Shown: piece after piece, positions 18,850 through 27,841 of the stretch
Numbering within the stretch: position 1 is the first letter of the stretch
Layout of the letters: the number at the start of each line of letters is the position of its first letter
From: Halobacillus shinanisalinarum
Lineage (GTDB): Bacteria > Bacillota > Bacilli > Bacillales > Halobacillaceae
Direction of reading: 5' to 3'
DNA length: 64,000 nt
Assembly (NCBI RefSeq): GCF_022919835.1
Contig: NZ_CP095074.1
Coordinates: 1,116,001-1,180,000 of the forward strand
Made by a program: the position numbers and the translations under genes
The notes under the pieces: model-generated
Told to the model about the DNA's origin: nothing
Databases searched by the model: none
Seen by the model: only the letters and a program-made list of their open reading frames with translations

Positions 18850-19709
18850 TACATCTCAACCTCCCGCTTCTTATTATAGTACACCTGTGTCAGCGCAATG
18901 ACAGCTACGATGAAGAAGAAAATAACCGCTTTCGCTTGAGCATAAGCCATCTGATGGTCTGAGAATGCGGTTCGAACAATTTCCATCGCTACCATTTGCG
19001 TGGAGTTAAAAGGCCCTCCGTTTGTCAGTGACAAGTTTTGATCATAGATCTTGAAGGCCATGGATAGCGTTAAGAACATGCTGACTGTAAAAGCAGGGGC
19101 TACAAGCGGGAAAGTAATATTTTTAAATCGCTGGAATCCATTCGCTCCATCGATTTTTGCCGCTTCAATCAAGTCTTTCGGAATATTTTCCAAGTAAGCA
19201 ATGTAAATGATCATAATATAACCGGCCATTTGCCATGCCGTTAAAATAACTAGACCCCAGAAACCAGTACCCGTTGTTGAAAGCCAGCCCTGCAAATTCT
19301 CGATGCCAAATAGTGTTCCTATATCATCAAAAACACTGACGAAAATAAACTGCCAGATAAATCCTAGAATGAGACCGCCAATTAAGTTAGGCATGAAGAA
19401 TACGGTTCTAAGTAAGTTATTGGTTTTTATGTTACGGGTTACAAGCAGTGCAAGTCCAAGTCCAAAAAAATTGAGAAGAATAACTGTAATGACCGCAAAT
19501 TTAACTGTAAACCATATGGAATCCATGAACTCATCTTCTTGAAATAGATTGATATAATGTTCAAATCCTAAAAACTTTGTCGCTGTAATTCCATTCCAGT
19601 CTGTAAAGGAAAAAATGAACCCATAAATAAACGGAATGACTACGACAATCCCCAATCCTAAAATAACTGGTGTGAGAAAAAGCCAAAACCATATACTGCG
19701 ATTTTGCAT
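18849..19709 (-). CDS. Carbohydrate ABC transporter permease, MalF type
   Basis: A 286-residue membrane protein, six segments, with the EAA loop LIEAAKIDGANGFQRFKNITFPLVAP. It forms the pore with the MalG-type subunit. An in-frame TTG at 19724 lies within the ribosome site itself. ATG at 19709 is 7 nt after GGAGGG and is the likely start. It follows the binding-protein gene after a 185-nt gap holding an RNA hairpin. Confidence 0.92.
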   Translation of the reverse strand: MQNRSIWFWLFLTPVILGLGIVVVIPFIYGFIFSFTDWNGITATKFLGFEHYINLFQEDEFMDSIWFTVKFAVITVILLNFFGLGLALLVTRNIKTNNLLRTVFFMPNLIGGLILGFIWQFIFVSVFDDIGTLFGIENLQGWLSTTGTGFWGLVILTAWQMAGYIMIIYIAYLENIPKDLIEAAKIDGANGFQRFKNITFPLVAPAFTVSMFLTLSMAFKIYDQNLSLTNGGPFNSTQMVAMEIVRTAFSDHQMAYAQAKAVIFFFIVAVIALTQVYYNKKREVEM

Positions 19710-19850
19710 GTGCACGCCCTCCAATGCTGATACAATAACTTTTTATAAGCTAATGCATGTGGGTATGATATCGATTTCAGTAATTCTTTAAAATAAAACA
19801 TCTCATCTATTAGACTTCTTCCTATTCTAATAGAGAGACGTTAATTGATT

Positions 19851-19882
19851 GCTGACAAGAAAGTCTCATCCCCCTTGTCAGC
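19851..19882 (-). other. RNA hairpin between binding-protein and permease genes
   Basis: GCTGACAAG at 19851-19859 pairs with CTTGTCAGC at 19874-19882, immediately after the binding-protein stop and with no T run. It probably protects the upstream message from decay, raising binding-protein output. A second weak pair, CTATTAG and CTAATAG (19808-19834), lies closer to the permease. Confidence 0.5.
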
Positions 19883-19894
19883 ACTTATCATTTC

Positions 19895-21190
19895 TTACTT
19901 GCGAGATTCCTCCCAATCTTCTTTCGATTGTTTTATTACTTCTTCCCATGAGATGTTCCCTGCGATATATTCTTGTGCAGCTACACCAAAAGCACCTTCA
20001 GTCCAACCAACGGGCGCCCCTAGGAATACCCATCCCAACGTATTTCCTTCTTTTACATATTCATAAATTTCTTTGGAAATCGGATCCGCGATTTCTAGAT
20101 CTTCGTAACCTTCGTAAGCAGGAATGAACTTAAACTTTTCAGTTACAAATTTCTTACCTGTCTCGGAAGTGTACATCCAGTCCAAAAATTCTTTACTAGC
20201 TTGTACCACTTCATCCTCTGACTTTTTATTCACTACCCAATAGTTCGGTACGCCTACAGGAATGCTTCCCTCATACCCCTCTACAGGTATTGGCAGAAGT
20301 CCGACATTGTTTTGAGCGAATTCTTCATCCATTGATGCAATCGTGTTATATACCCAGTTCCCTTGTTGGATCATTGCAACCTTACCTAGGGAAAAATACT
20401 CTTCCACCTGTTGAGAGTAGTCTAAACTCAACGTCGGTTGCACAGAATATTTATTCTGTAAATCAAGGAAGCGTTTCAATTGATCACCCATTGCGAACTC
20501 AACCGTATCTGCATTATAGGCTTCCATTACATCATGATTAAATTCATCAGCCAAGTAGGTGTTCGCCATGTGGTTCCCCATTACCCACTTTTCTTTAGCC
20601 GGGAAGGCAAATGGTGCTTTGATTCCAAGCTCGTCCTTTTTACTATCAAGCGTTTCAACAGCCTTTTTCAATTCTTCAAATGTTTTGATCTCATCCGGGT
20701 TGATTCCTGCTTCTTCAAAAACTTTCTTATTGTAAAGCAAACCGTAACCTTCTTGGTTATACGGAAGTCCTAAGACTTGGCCGTCTCTTTTGACACTTGT
20801 AAGCGTACCATCAAGTGCAGCATCTGCAGCCTTTGTATCTGAAAGATCAGCTAAATACTCTTCATATTCGTCAACATCTGTCGGACCGCCGATATTGAAA
20901 ATATCTGGCTCTTCACCGGAAGAGAAAGACGTTTTCAAGGAAGCCCCATAATCATTACCTCCGCCAACTGTTTTAACATTAATATTTACATCCGGATTTT
21001 CTTCCTCATACATGGCAACTAGTTCTTCAAATTGCTCTTTGAACTCTACTTTAAACTGGAATACATCTACCGTTACAGCATCTTCCGAACCACTACTTGC
21101 TTCCTCATCACCAGAAGAAAACGAGCACCCTGTTAACGCAACGCTAGATGCCAACAACGCAGCAGCTATTCCTGAATAAAATTTCTTCAT
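19895..21190 (-). CDS. Carbohydrate ABC transporter substrate-binding lipoprotein
   Basis: A 431-residue family 1 solute-binding protein, first gene of the nine-gene sugar operon. A signal peptide ends at the lipobox ALTGC near residue 21, and a Ser/Gly/Glu-rich linker follows. PYNQEGYGLLYNKKVFEEAG and MIQQGNWVYNTIASMDE are typical. An in-frame GTG at 21199 is part of the ribosome site; ATG at 21190 is 8 nt after GGGAG. The ligand is probably an oligosaccharide or glycoside, not determined. Two GCAAACGTAT boxes upstream suggest control by the operon LacI protein, CcpA, or both. Confidence 0.92.
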   Translation of the reverse strand: MKKFYSGIAAALLASSVALTGCSFSSGDEEASSGSEDAVTVDVFQFKVEFKEQFEELVAMYEEENPDVNINVKTVGGGNDYGASLKTSFSSGEEPDIFNIGGPTDVDEYEEYLADLSDTKAADAALDGTLTSVKRDGQVLGLPYNQEGYGLLYNKKVFEEAGINPDEIKTFEELKKAVETLDSKKDELGIKAPFAFPAKEKWVMGNHMANTYLADEFNHDVMEAYNADTVEFAMGDQLKRFLDLQNKYSVQPTLSLDYSQQVEEYFSLGKVAMIQQGNWVYNTIASMDEEFAQNNVGLLPIPVEGYEGSIPVGVPNYWVVNKKSEDEVVQASKEFLDWMYTSETGKKFVTEKFKFIPAYEGYEDLEIADPISKEIYEYVKEGNTLGWVFLGAPVGWTEGAFGVAAQEYIAGNISWEEVIKQSKEDWEESRK

Positions 21191-21278
21191 CTGTTCCACT
21201 CCCTAGTATGATTTAATCAATGAATGAATGCGCTTCCATAATCCACTAAAAATTTTTGTTAGCGTCGATGCCTAAAAT

Positions 21279-21382
21279 GCATACGTTTGCGCTTTGTTGT
21301 AAACAACGTCCTTTATGTATCACGAGAACGTCTATTAGAGAATAAATAAGATATCAATTACAATTCGTGAATACGTTTGCAC
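21279..21382. promoter_or_regulatory. Pair of operator/cre-like boxes upstream of the sugar operon
   Basis: On the minus strand CGCAAACGTATGC (about 21279-21291) and TGCAAACGTATTCA (21369-21382) share GCAAACGTAT, about 90 bp apart. The second fits the cre consensus for CcpA. Both also resemble the LacI palindrome at 16913-16924, so looping by the operon repressor is possible. Confidence 0.55.
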
Positions 21383-21604
21383 AAAATTCATTAAACAAAT
21401 CATATCACGGGGGTTACGGTCTGGCAACCTAATTTTTCAGAATTTTATTTACCCTGTGCTTAAAAGCCCTTTGGACCAAGGGGGAGCATCGATCAACAGT
21501 AGATTCTAAAAGTTAAATTATATATCTTTTAGATTGTTCTCTAACGTACTGCCATTCATCCCTACCTCAGCATGATTGTTTCCTAACGTTTTTTTGTACT
21601 AAAA

Positions 21605-21633
21605 TAGAGTCCATTATCAGTTTATGGACTCTA
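21605..21633 (-). terminator. Terminator after the zinc-ribbon membrane protein gene
   Basis: TAGAGTCCAT pairs with ATGGACTCTA around a 9-nt loop. The T run on the minus strand is short. Confidence 0.7.
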
Positions 21634-21671
21634 CCTATTTATATTAATCTTCACATAGGAGAGTAACGTAA

Positions 21672-22502
21672 TTATAAAAAACTAGTAAACTCTTGCATGC
21701 GTCCGATAAAATCAAGCGCAAATGTGCGTACGATGAAATAGGCAATTAACATAATAACAGCACTCGTACCTACACTCCAATAGATATTTCTTGTCTCATG
21801 GGGACTATTCACACCGTAATGATAGACCACAATCGCTGGCAAAATGAAAACAGTGAATACAAGAGATGCGTATAAGGCTGCCAGCGTGAATCCAATTGAA
21901 CCGCTGATTCCAAAAAGAATAGCCATACTATTTAATGCTGTAAATGGTATGATTAATCCTCCATATTGAGCAATAACTTTTTGAAATGAGAGATTTATGT
22001 TCATCATTTTAATGGCCGCAATCATCGTAATTGTAGCAGCAGCTATGAATAGAAGGACAAAGAGAAAGATTGGTGATGCCATCTTAAAGAATGGAAGAGA
22101 TTGCTGCACATTTGGCTCACCCATGAATGAACTGAATCCTCCTATGGTTAACTGATATAATTTATTGGCTAGAAAATAAAGACTTAACGTAAAGGCTATG
22201 ATATAAATTGCCATCGTAATCAGCCCTGAAACGAATTGGTTTTCTGTCGATGAAAATGCGCCCGACGGCCGTTTCAGCAGCTGCAGGGCATGTTTCCCAA
22301 ACTGACGGGAGGCGTGTTTCGCCTTTGCCATATTATCGGATTGGGCAATGGTTTCAGCGGCTTGGGCCTGTTGCTGCTGCTCTTGTTGACGTTGAGCAAG
22401 GTCTTCCGATCGATGTGCTTGCTGCTCCGTTGAAATCTCTGCACCACAGACGCCGCAATACTTCCCTGATTCCTGTTCATGATTACAATTTGTACAGATC
22501 AT
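21672..22502 (-). CDS. Zinc-ribbon membrane protein, about five membrane segments, unknown function
   Basis: A 276-residue protein. CTNCNHEQESGKYCGVCG (3-20) is a zinc ribbon. A Gln/Ala-rich hydrophilic linker with coiled-coil character (about 25-70) follows, then about five membrane segments between 92 and 265. It starts 20 nt after the TcaA-like gene and is surely co-transcribed with it. The layout (cytoplasmic zinc ribbon, linker, membrane bundle) recalls Yip1-like membrane proteins. No enzyme motif is visible. Confidence 0.8.
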   Translation of the reverse strand: MICTNCNHEQESGKYCGVCGAEISTEQQAHRSEDLAQRQQEQQQQAQAAETIAQSDNMAKAKHASRQFGKHALQLLKRPSGAFSSTENQFVSGLITMAIYIIAFTLSLYFLANKLYQLTIGGFSSFMGEPNVQQSLPFFKMASPIFLFVLLFIAAATITMIAAIKMMNINLSFQKVIAQYGGLIIPFTALNSMAILFGISGSIGFTLAALYASLVFTVFILPAIVVYHYGVNSPHETRNIYWSVGTSAVIMLIAYFIVRTFALDFIGRMQEFTSFL

Positions 22503-22522
22503 GTTATGACTTCCTTCCCTAA

Positions 22523-23917
22523 TTAAAGTTCATTGCGATTCGTTTCATTAATATCAATTTTCTTAATTTGATAACCTTTTTCGTGTGTAACAACTGTATA
22601 GATTTTTTCGCGTTCGTAATCGATTTGATCGCCTAGATGGTTTGTAAATAGAAACTTTTCATTGGTAAATACCTTAAACAGACCCTTTTTGACCTGCTCA
22701 GCTCCTGTAATAAAGTTTTCGGTAAAGTCATACGTATAATCTTCATCTTTTAAATCCCCAATATATTCGGACAATCCAATATCTGCATCGCTTCCATCTA
22801 ATAAGTACTCTTCAATATACGAGTAATCACGCTCATTCAAGGAAAATTCGTATGCATCCCTAAAACCCAATACAAATTCTCCTGCAGCGTCCACGGTAAA
22901 TTCCTCACCTGTTTTTACTGCCTCTTTCCCTTCTTCTTTCATAACAGGAAGTTCAAATGCAAAATGATAATTTCCGAAGTCATCTCCGTCTTCCGTGATC
23001 GGTTCCGATTTTATCGTTTCGCCATCAGGAGTCTTCCATTCGGCATGCATGGATACTTCCTTACCTTTAGGGAAAGGGCCGAGTGCTTCAAACTCTTCTA
23101 CTGTTTTCTTTGTACTTTCTCCATTAACAAACAAAGTGGCTCCGTCTACATCTGACGTGGGCCAAGCGTTAGATTCAGGAAAATTTAATTGGGTTTGGCT
23201 TTCCTGAGAAGTAACCGTAATCTCTTCCGCCATCGTAATTTCACCAAAAGCATTTGTCATCGTCCCAGTCACTTCGTATGTGCCTGGATAGGCTTTAAAA
23301 GGCTTACTAGGCTCATTCGCTTTTTCAACTTTAATGTTGATATCCTCAATAGCAAAGGCAGAGTGATCATAATTTGATGTAATCGAAACATGGAAAGGGA
23401 GGGCCTCAATTTCATATGTAGTATAAAGTCCTAAAGCGATGTCATTTTTCTTCACAATAAAACGCTCATGACCATGACTATCTGTAACGGTTTGGTCAAA
23501 ATCACCGACTCCATCCTCCAGGTGTACCATAAATTGTTCCCGCATCGCCTCCCAATCAGCATTTGCAAGTGAACTCACATATTCTTCAGAATTCATAAGT
23601 GCCTCTTCATCAATCGTGACATAATCTAAGAAAGTATCGCTATTTTGCTCAGACACCGCACGATCCATCGCTTTAATTTGTTTGATCGGATCTAAGAATG
23701 ATGAAAGGGCAAAATGCGCTCCGAATAATAGTATTACTACTCCAACAAAGATCCCTATCAAAACCCTTGACCTTTTCGACATTGTCTTCTCTGAGGTGGT
23801 GACCTTCTTACTGTTTGTTTCAGTTTTCTTCGTTGTACCTGTCTGTTTTGTTCCACAAGATGTACAATACTGTTCTCCTTCTGCTAAAGAGTTTCCACAT
23901 TGTTTACAATAGGACAA
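22523..23917 (-). CDS. TcaA/YvbJ-like zinc-ribbon envelope protein
   Basis: The probable start is TTG at 23917, giving about 464 residues that begin LSYCKQCGNSLAEGEQYCTSCG, a zinc ribbon. One membrane segment (about 52-72) leads to a large outside region with repeated beta-rich domains, PGTYEVTG and LFVNGE among them, and a C-terminal NTF2-like part. This is the plan of staphylococcal TcaA, which affects teicoplanin sensitivity and wall integrity, and of B. subtilis YvbJ. The in-frame ATG at 23995 has no ribosome site; GTG at 23926 is another option. Confidence 0.78.
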   Translation of the reverse strand: MSYCKQCGNSLAEGEQYCTSCGTKQTGTTKKTETNSKKVTTSEKTMSKRSRVLIGIFVGVVILLFGAHFALSSFLDPIKQIKAMDRAVSEQNSDTFLDYVTIDEEALMNSEEYVSSLANADWEAMREQFMVHLEDGVGDFDQTVTDSHGHERFIVKKNDIALGLYTTYEIEALPFHVSITSNYDHSAFAIEDINIKVEKANEPSKPFKAYPGTYEVTGTMTNAFGEITMAEEITVTSQESQTQLNFPESNAWPTSDVDGATLFVNGESTKKTVEEFEALGPFPKGKEVSMHAEWKTPDGETIKSEPITEDGDDFGNYHFAFELPVMKEEGKEAVKTGEEFTVDAAGEFVLGFRDAYEFSLNERDYSYIEEYLLDGSDADIGLSEYIGDLKDEDYTYDFTENFITGAEQVKKGLFKVFTNEKFLFTNHLGDQIDYEREKIYTVVTHEKGYQIKKIDINETNRNEL

Positions 23918-24106
23918 ATGATCCACACCCTTCCTCTCTGAAACGCAGATTCCGCCTCTAAAATTAGGCACATAGCATTTATGTATGCTTATCAATCTAA
24001 TATTATAGCAATTTTATAAGAAAAAGTATTCTATATGTATTACTTATGACCCTCCCTCCCCACTCCATGGTAGTAGCTCTTGGTCACCTTTCATCAAACA
24101 CAAAAA

Positions 24107-24134
24107 ACCCCATACTTGAGTTTAAGTATGAGGT
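24107..24134 (-). terminator. Intrinsic terminator after the acyltransferase gene
   Basis: ACCTCATACTT pairs with AAGTATGGGGT on the minus transcript and is followed by TTTTTTG. Confidence 0.85.
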
Positions 24135-24197
24135 ATTAATATTATGTTCTTTCCACACTTAGAATGTCATTTTTCCCCTAGATGAAAAATAAAATCG

Positions 24198-25235
24198 TTA
24201 CCCGAACTTAGGCTTAAGACGCTGAAGGCTCATGTAAATTAAATAAGATACAATAAATAGATAAGGGGTGAATAGAAGTCCCCATAATAGATGCTCACGT
24301 ATAACACTTAGTCCAACAAAATCGACCAAACGATTTGTTATATCCATAATGACCGTGTGAATGACATAGATCCCCACAGTGTTTTTCCCAATTTTATTAA
24401 CGAGGGATTCTTCTCCAATGTTAGGCATGCTGAATATAAACATAAATAATGTGACTGCGACTAGAATCGTTGAAATAAAATAATTTCCGCTATTTCCATC
24501 GAGACCATGTGCTGTGATTTCCCTTTCGACCACTTGTAATAAGGAAAAACCAATGAACACTAATGCCCATACCCATGGCTTAAACCGCCGTGAAATCGTA
24601 ATGAAATGGGATTGATATTTTCCAAATATTCCGCCTAACGTAATATAAAATATACCGAAAAATGCACCATCACGAGATTCCAAGCTAAGATCATAAATCC
24701 CTGAATAGGACTGATCAAAGAGCCCGACTACGTATAAAATAAAACTGACCACTAGCAGAAGCTCAATTTTCCCAAAGTAATAAAACAGAGCAAATAAGAT
24801 CATAGCCCAGGTCGCAGCCAGCAAATACCAAAGATGGTATTGAGTATGGCCTGCACCGTAGTAGAAGATATCAAAGGTCAAAAATGTACTGATATACTCA
24901 ATGATGGGTTCGCTTTTAAATCCTTTATCGAGAATGACCATCACTAAATCATAAAGGAAGAAAAATAAGAACCAGGCTACATACAAGTGAATCAACGTTC
25001 CCACATACTTTGGGAAGTAGCCTCCACCCTTACGTTCCACTTGTTTGACAACAAGGTAACCAGAGACCATAAAGAAAAAGGGAACTCCAAACCTGGCAAA
25101 GGTGTCGATTAGGAAGTCTATCCTATCGCCCTCGATACCAAAGAGGTCGACTTCTTTAAATGAATGCGAATGAATATATACAATAAAAAACATGGCTATA
25201 AATTTTATAAAATCAATTGAAGAAATTCGTTTCAT
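24198..25235 (-). CDS. Acyltransferase family 3 membrane protein
   Basis: A 345-residue integral membrane O-acyltransferase. The opening KRISSIDFIKFIAMFFIVYIHSHSF carries the conserved Asp and the catalytic-type His of the family. RFGVPFFFMVSGYLV is the second signature. About ten membrane segments follow. Such enzymes acetylate or succinylate sugars on wall polymers, surface glycans or secreted molecules. It stands alone, so the acceptor cannot be inferred. ATG at 25235 has GAGGT 7 nt upstream. Confidence 0.9.
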   Translation of the reverse strand: MKRISSIDFIKFIAMFFIVYIHSHSFKEVDLFGIEGDRIDFLIDTFARFGVPFFFMVSGYLVVKQVERKGGGYFPKYVGTLIHLYVAWFLFFFLYDLVMVILDKGFKSEPIIEYISTFLTFDIFYYGAGHTQYHLWYLLAATWAMILFALFYYFGKIELLLVVSFILYVVGLFDQSYSGIYDLSLESRDGAFFGIFYITLGGIFGKYQSHFITISRRFKPWVWALVFIGFSLLQVVEREITAHGLDGNSGNYFISTILVAVTLFMFIFSMPNIGEESLVNKIGKNTVGIYVIHTVIMDITNRLVDFVGLSVIREHLLWGLLFTPYLFIVSYLIYMSLQRLKPKFG

Positions 25236-25339
25236 CACTTATACCTCACTTACTAGCGTTTCTCGTGAGATATTTATTCGGTCTAATTCTTGATCAACCG
25301 GGGGGAGTCAAGAAATTGAAATAGAAATGAAATATAAAA

Positions 25340-25384
25340 AACCCCTTACGTAAGATCAATTTTAGCGATCTATCGTGAGGGGTT
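25340..25384 (-). terminator. Intrinsic terminator after the YitT-like gene
   Basis: AACCCCTCACGATAGATC pairs with GATCTTACGTAAGGGGTT with small internal mismatches, followed by TTTTTTAT on the minus strand. Confidence 0.85.
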
Positions 25385-25388
25385 CCTG

Positions 25389-26258
25389 CTACTTTCCTGT
25401 TTCATATAACTTTGATAAAGAAAAACCTCGTCCGAGAATTTCAGAAGCATTGAGGAAGACAATAAAGGAAGTCGGTTCTTTTTCTTGCAGTGCTTTTTTC
25501 AAATAAATCGCTTCCTCCTGCTCTACAACACAAAGAATCATTGTCTTTTCGGTATTGGAATGACCTCCAACTGTCCGTATCTTTGTCAAGCCTCGATCAA
25601 TTTCATCTTTTATGATTGACTGAATAAGTTCTTCCTTTTCAGAAATAATCAGAACAAGTTTTGATGGAGACGTTTGTAGTTGAACAAAATCGATCACTTT
25701 ACTTGTCACATAAATCGACATCATCGCGAATAAAGCAAGTTCTAAATTAAACACGATCGCAGAGGTAATCACAACAAATCCATCTACAATTAATTGGGAA
25801 AAACCACTCGAAAAACCTGTGTACTTTTTCAAAGCCTGTGCAATCATGGCTGTGCCGCCAGTCGATCCTTTTCCCCGGTAAACCGTTCCAAGACCGACAC
25901 CTAACAGAATTCCACCGTAAATGGCAGCCAGCAAGGGGTTGTCTACTTTGAAGGGAAGATCTGTGGTAAGCCAGATGATGAACGGCACAAATAATGTTCC
26001 TACTAACGTTTTTAAGCTAAAGTCTTTTCCAAGAAGAATAATTCCCAAAATAAACAATGGAATATTAATCGCCCATTGGACATAAGCGGGGTTAAACTTG
26101 TACAACTCATATAAAATGGTACTAATACCGGAAACACCGCCTGAAGCTAATTTAGCCGGCAGTAGAAACATATTAAATGCTAAACCAACAAAAGCTGAAC
26201 CGATAATAATATAACAGTATTCAATAAATAGTTTTATTTGAGGTGACTTCTGTGTCAT
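25389..26258 (-). CDS. YitT family membrane protein (DUF161 + DUF2179)
   Basis: A 289-residue protein. The N-terminal part has five to six membrane segments with FNMFLLPAKLASGGVSGIS and GVGLGTVYRGKGSTGGTAMIAQAL, both YitT signatures. The C-terminal ~80 residues form a soluble DUF2179 domain (LVLIISEKEELIQSIIKDEIDRG). The family is widespread in Firmicutes and its role is unproven. An in-frame GTG at 26279 lies within the ribosome-site region; ATG at 26258 is preferred. Confidence 0.88.
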   Translation of the reverse strand: MTQKSPQIKLFIEYCYIIIGSAFVGLAFNMFLLPAKLASGGVSGISTILYELYKFNPAYVQWAINIPLFILGIILLGKDFSLKTLVGTLFVPFIIWLTTDLPFKVDNPLLAAIYGGILLGVGLGTVYRGKGSTGGTAMIAQALKKYTGFSSGFSQLIVDGFVVITSAIVFNLELALFAMMSIYVTSKVIDFVQLQTSPSKLVLIISEKEELIQSIIKDEIDRGLTKIRTVGGHSNTEKTMILCVVEQEEAIYLKKALQEKEPTSFIVFLNASEILGRGFSLSKLYETGK

Positions 26259-26433
26259 GTATATCCTATCCTTTCTCACACGAACTCCATTATTCTAACA
26301 TATATCTCGACAAAACTCTTATTCCTTTTATCCCTAAGTTAACTGTCCGGTGAGGATGTTTTAACGCATACAATGACTTCAGGAATAACGATTACCTCAT
26401 AGTGGCAGCAGCTTAATCGGTTAATGACATGCA

Positions 26434-26466
26434 AAATAAAGAAGCCACCCCAAACAGGATGACTTC
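26434..26466 (-). terminator. Terminator after the hut-linked transporter gene
   Basis: GAAGTCATCC pairs with GGGTGGCTTC on the minus transcript, using two G-U pairs, followed by TTTATTTTG. Confidence 0.7.
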
Positions 26467-26479
26467 ACATTTTGCTATG

Positions 26480-27811
26480 TTAAAGGATTACCGCTGCAAT
26501 AATTCCAAAAATGAACAGCGGAATATTATAATGCAAGAATGTTGGCACACATGTTTCCCAAATATGATGGTGTTTGCCGTCCGCATTTAAACCTGACGTC
26601 GGTCCTAATGTACTGTCTGAGGCAGGAGAACCTGCATCCCCGAGTGCACCAGCCGTACCGATCAAGGCAGCGGTAGCCATCGGTGAAAAACCGGCAGTTA
26701 GACAAATAGGTACGTAGAGTGACGCAATTACTGGAATCGTACCGAATGAGGAACCAATCCCCATGGTGATCAGTAAACCAACCAGGAGCATAACAATGGC
26801 AATGAGCAAATGCGATCCATTTAAAAGTCCTTCAGTTTGATCGACAAGTGCTTGCACAGCTCCGGTTTCTTTTAAAATCGTGGCATACCCAGAGGCAATC
26901 AGCATGACGAAAGCAATCATGCCCATCATCCCGATCCCCTCATGGACAACGCGTTCACCCTGGTATAATTTAACTACTCTCGTAGCAAACATAACGATAA
27001 TTCCCGAAAGAGCGCCGATCACTAGCGAGTCAGTATAAAGTTGTGTACCAAGAGCTGCAACAATAGCGAGAACCGTCATCCAATGCTCCATACTCCAACG
27101 AATTTCTTTTCTATGAAATACCTCTTCAGGTACTCCTTCATCATCAGCTATTTTCGGATCAGGTTTTCCATTATGACTAACCCGATCTTTTCGGTAAGTG
27201 ATCAATAGAGCAAATAATAAGCCTACGATCATGGCAAGGCCCGGGAATAGCATGGCAAGCGTCACTTTATTAAGAGAGATCTCCATGCCATTTGCATTCA
27301 TTTCGTCACGTATGATGCCTTGGAAAATCAGCCCAAACCCAGCTGGAATCATAATGTAAGGTGCTTTCAATCCAAATGTTAGGGCAGACGCAACTGCTCT
27401 TCTATCCAATTTAATTCGATCAAATAATGAAAGCAATGGCGGGATTAAAATCGGAATAAACGCAATATGTACAGGAACAACGTTTTGTGAAAGACATGCT
27501 ATTCCTGCAATGGTAAGAACGAGCACAAGTTTCCGATTCCCTATCACCTTGAGCATTTTATTTACTAAAATGCTCGTTATTCCCGACAAGCCGATCATGA
27601 CAGCAAATATCCCAAGTAGAATGTAACTAAGCGCCGTATTGGATTGACCGCCCATCCCAGAAACGATAACTGACACGGATTCCGAAACATTCATTCCTGA
27701 GACTACGCCTGCTGTAATGGCCGCGATCAATATCGCAAAAATGACATTGACACGAACGAGACTCAATATGACCATGACTAACACACTAATGATTACAGCA
27801 TTTGTGAACAT
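26480..27811 (-). CDS. Na+/H+ antiporter family transporter (YuiF-like), probable histidine permease
   Basis: A 443-residue membrane protein with about 11-12 segments. GIACLSQNVVPVHIAFIPILIPPLL and GSSFGTIPVIASLYVPICLTAGF are the paired re-entrant loops of the ion transporter superfamily. The closest relative I recall is B. subtilis YuiF. It starts 30 nt downstream of hutH, so co-transcription under HutP control is likely, and histidine or urocanate uptake is the natural inference. The family name (antiporter) would then be misleading. No direct evidence for the substrate is visible. Confidence 0.82.
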   Translation of the reverse strand: MFTNAVIISVLVMVILSLVRVNVIFAILIAAITAGVVSGMNVSESVSVIVSGMGGQSNTALSYILLGIFAVMIGLSGITSILVNKMLKVIGNRKLVLVLTIAGIACLSQNVVPVHIAFIPILIPPLLSLFDRIKLDRRAVASALTFGLKAPYIMIPAGFGLIFQGIIRDEMNANGMEISLNKVTLAMLFPGLAMIVGLLFALLITYRKDRVSHNGKPDPKIADDEGVPEEVFHRKEIRWSMEHWMTVLAIVAALGTQLYTDSLVIGALSGIIVMFATRVVKLYQGERVVHEGIGMMGMIAFVMLIASGYATILKETGAVQALVDQTEGLLNGSHLLIAIVMLLVGLLITMGIGSSFGTIPVIASLYVPICLTAGFSPMATAALIGTAGALGDAGSPASDSTLGPTSGLNADGKHHHIWETCVPTFLHYNIPLFIFGIIAAVIL

Positions 27812-27841
27812 CTAATTCCCCCTCTACTATTCAATTTCATC

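Larger units (their letters stand above)
21191..21671. other. Control region upstream of the sugar operon
   Basis: It carries the operator-like boxes and the terminator of the zinc-ribbon gene listed separately. No further gene was seen. Confidence 0.5.
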
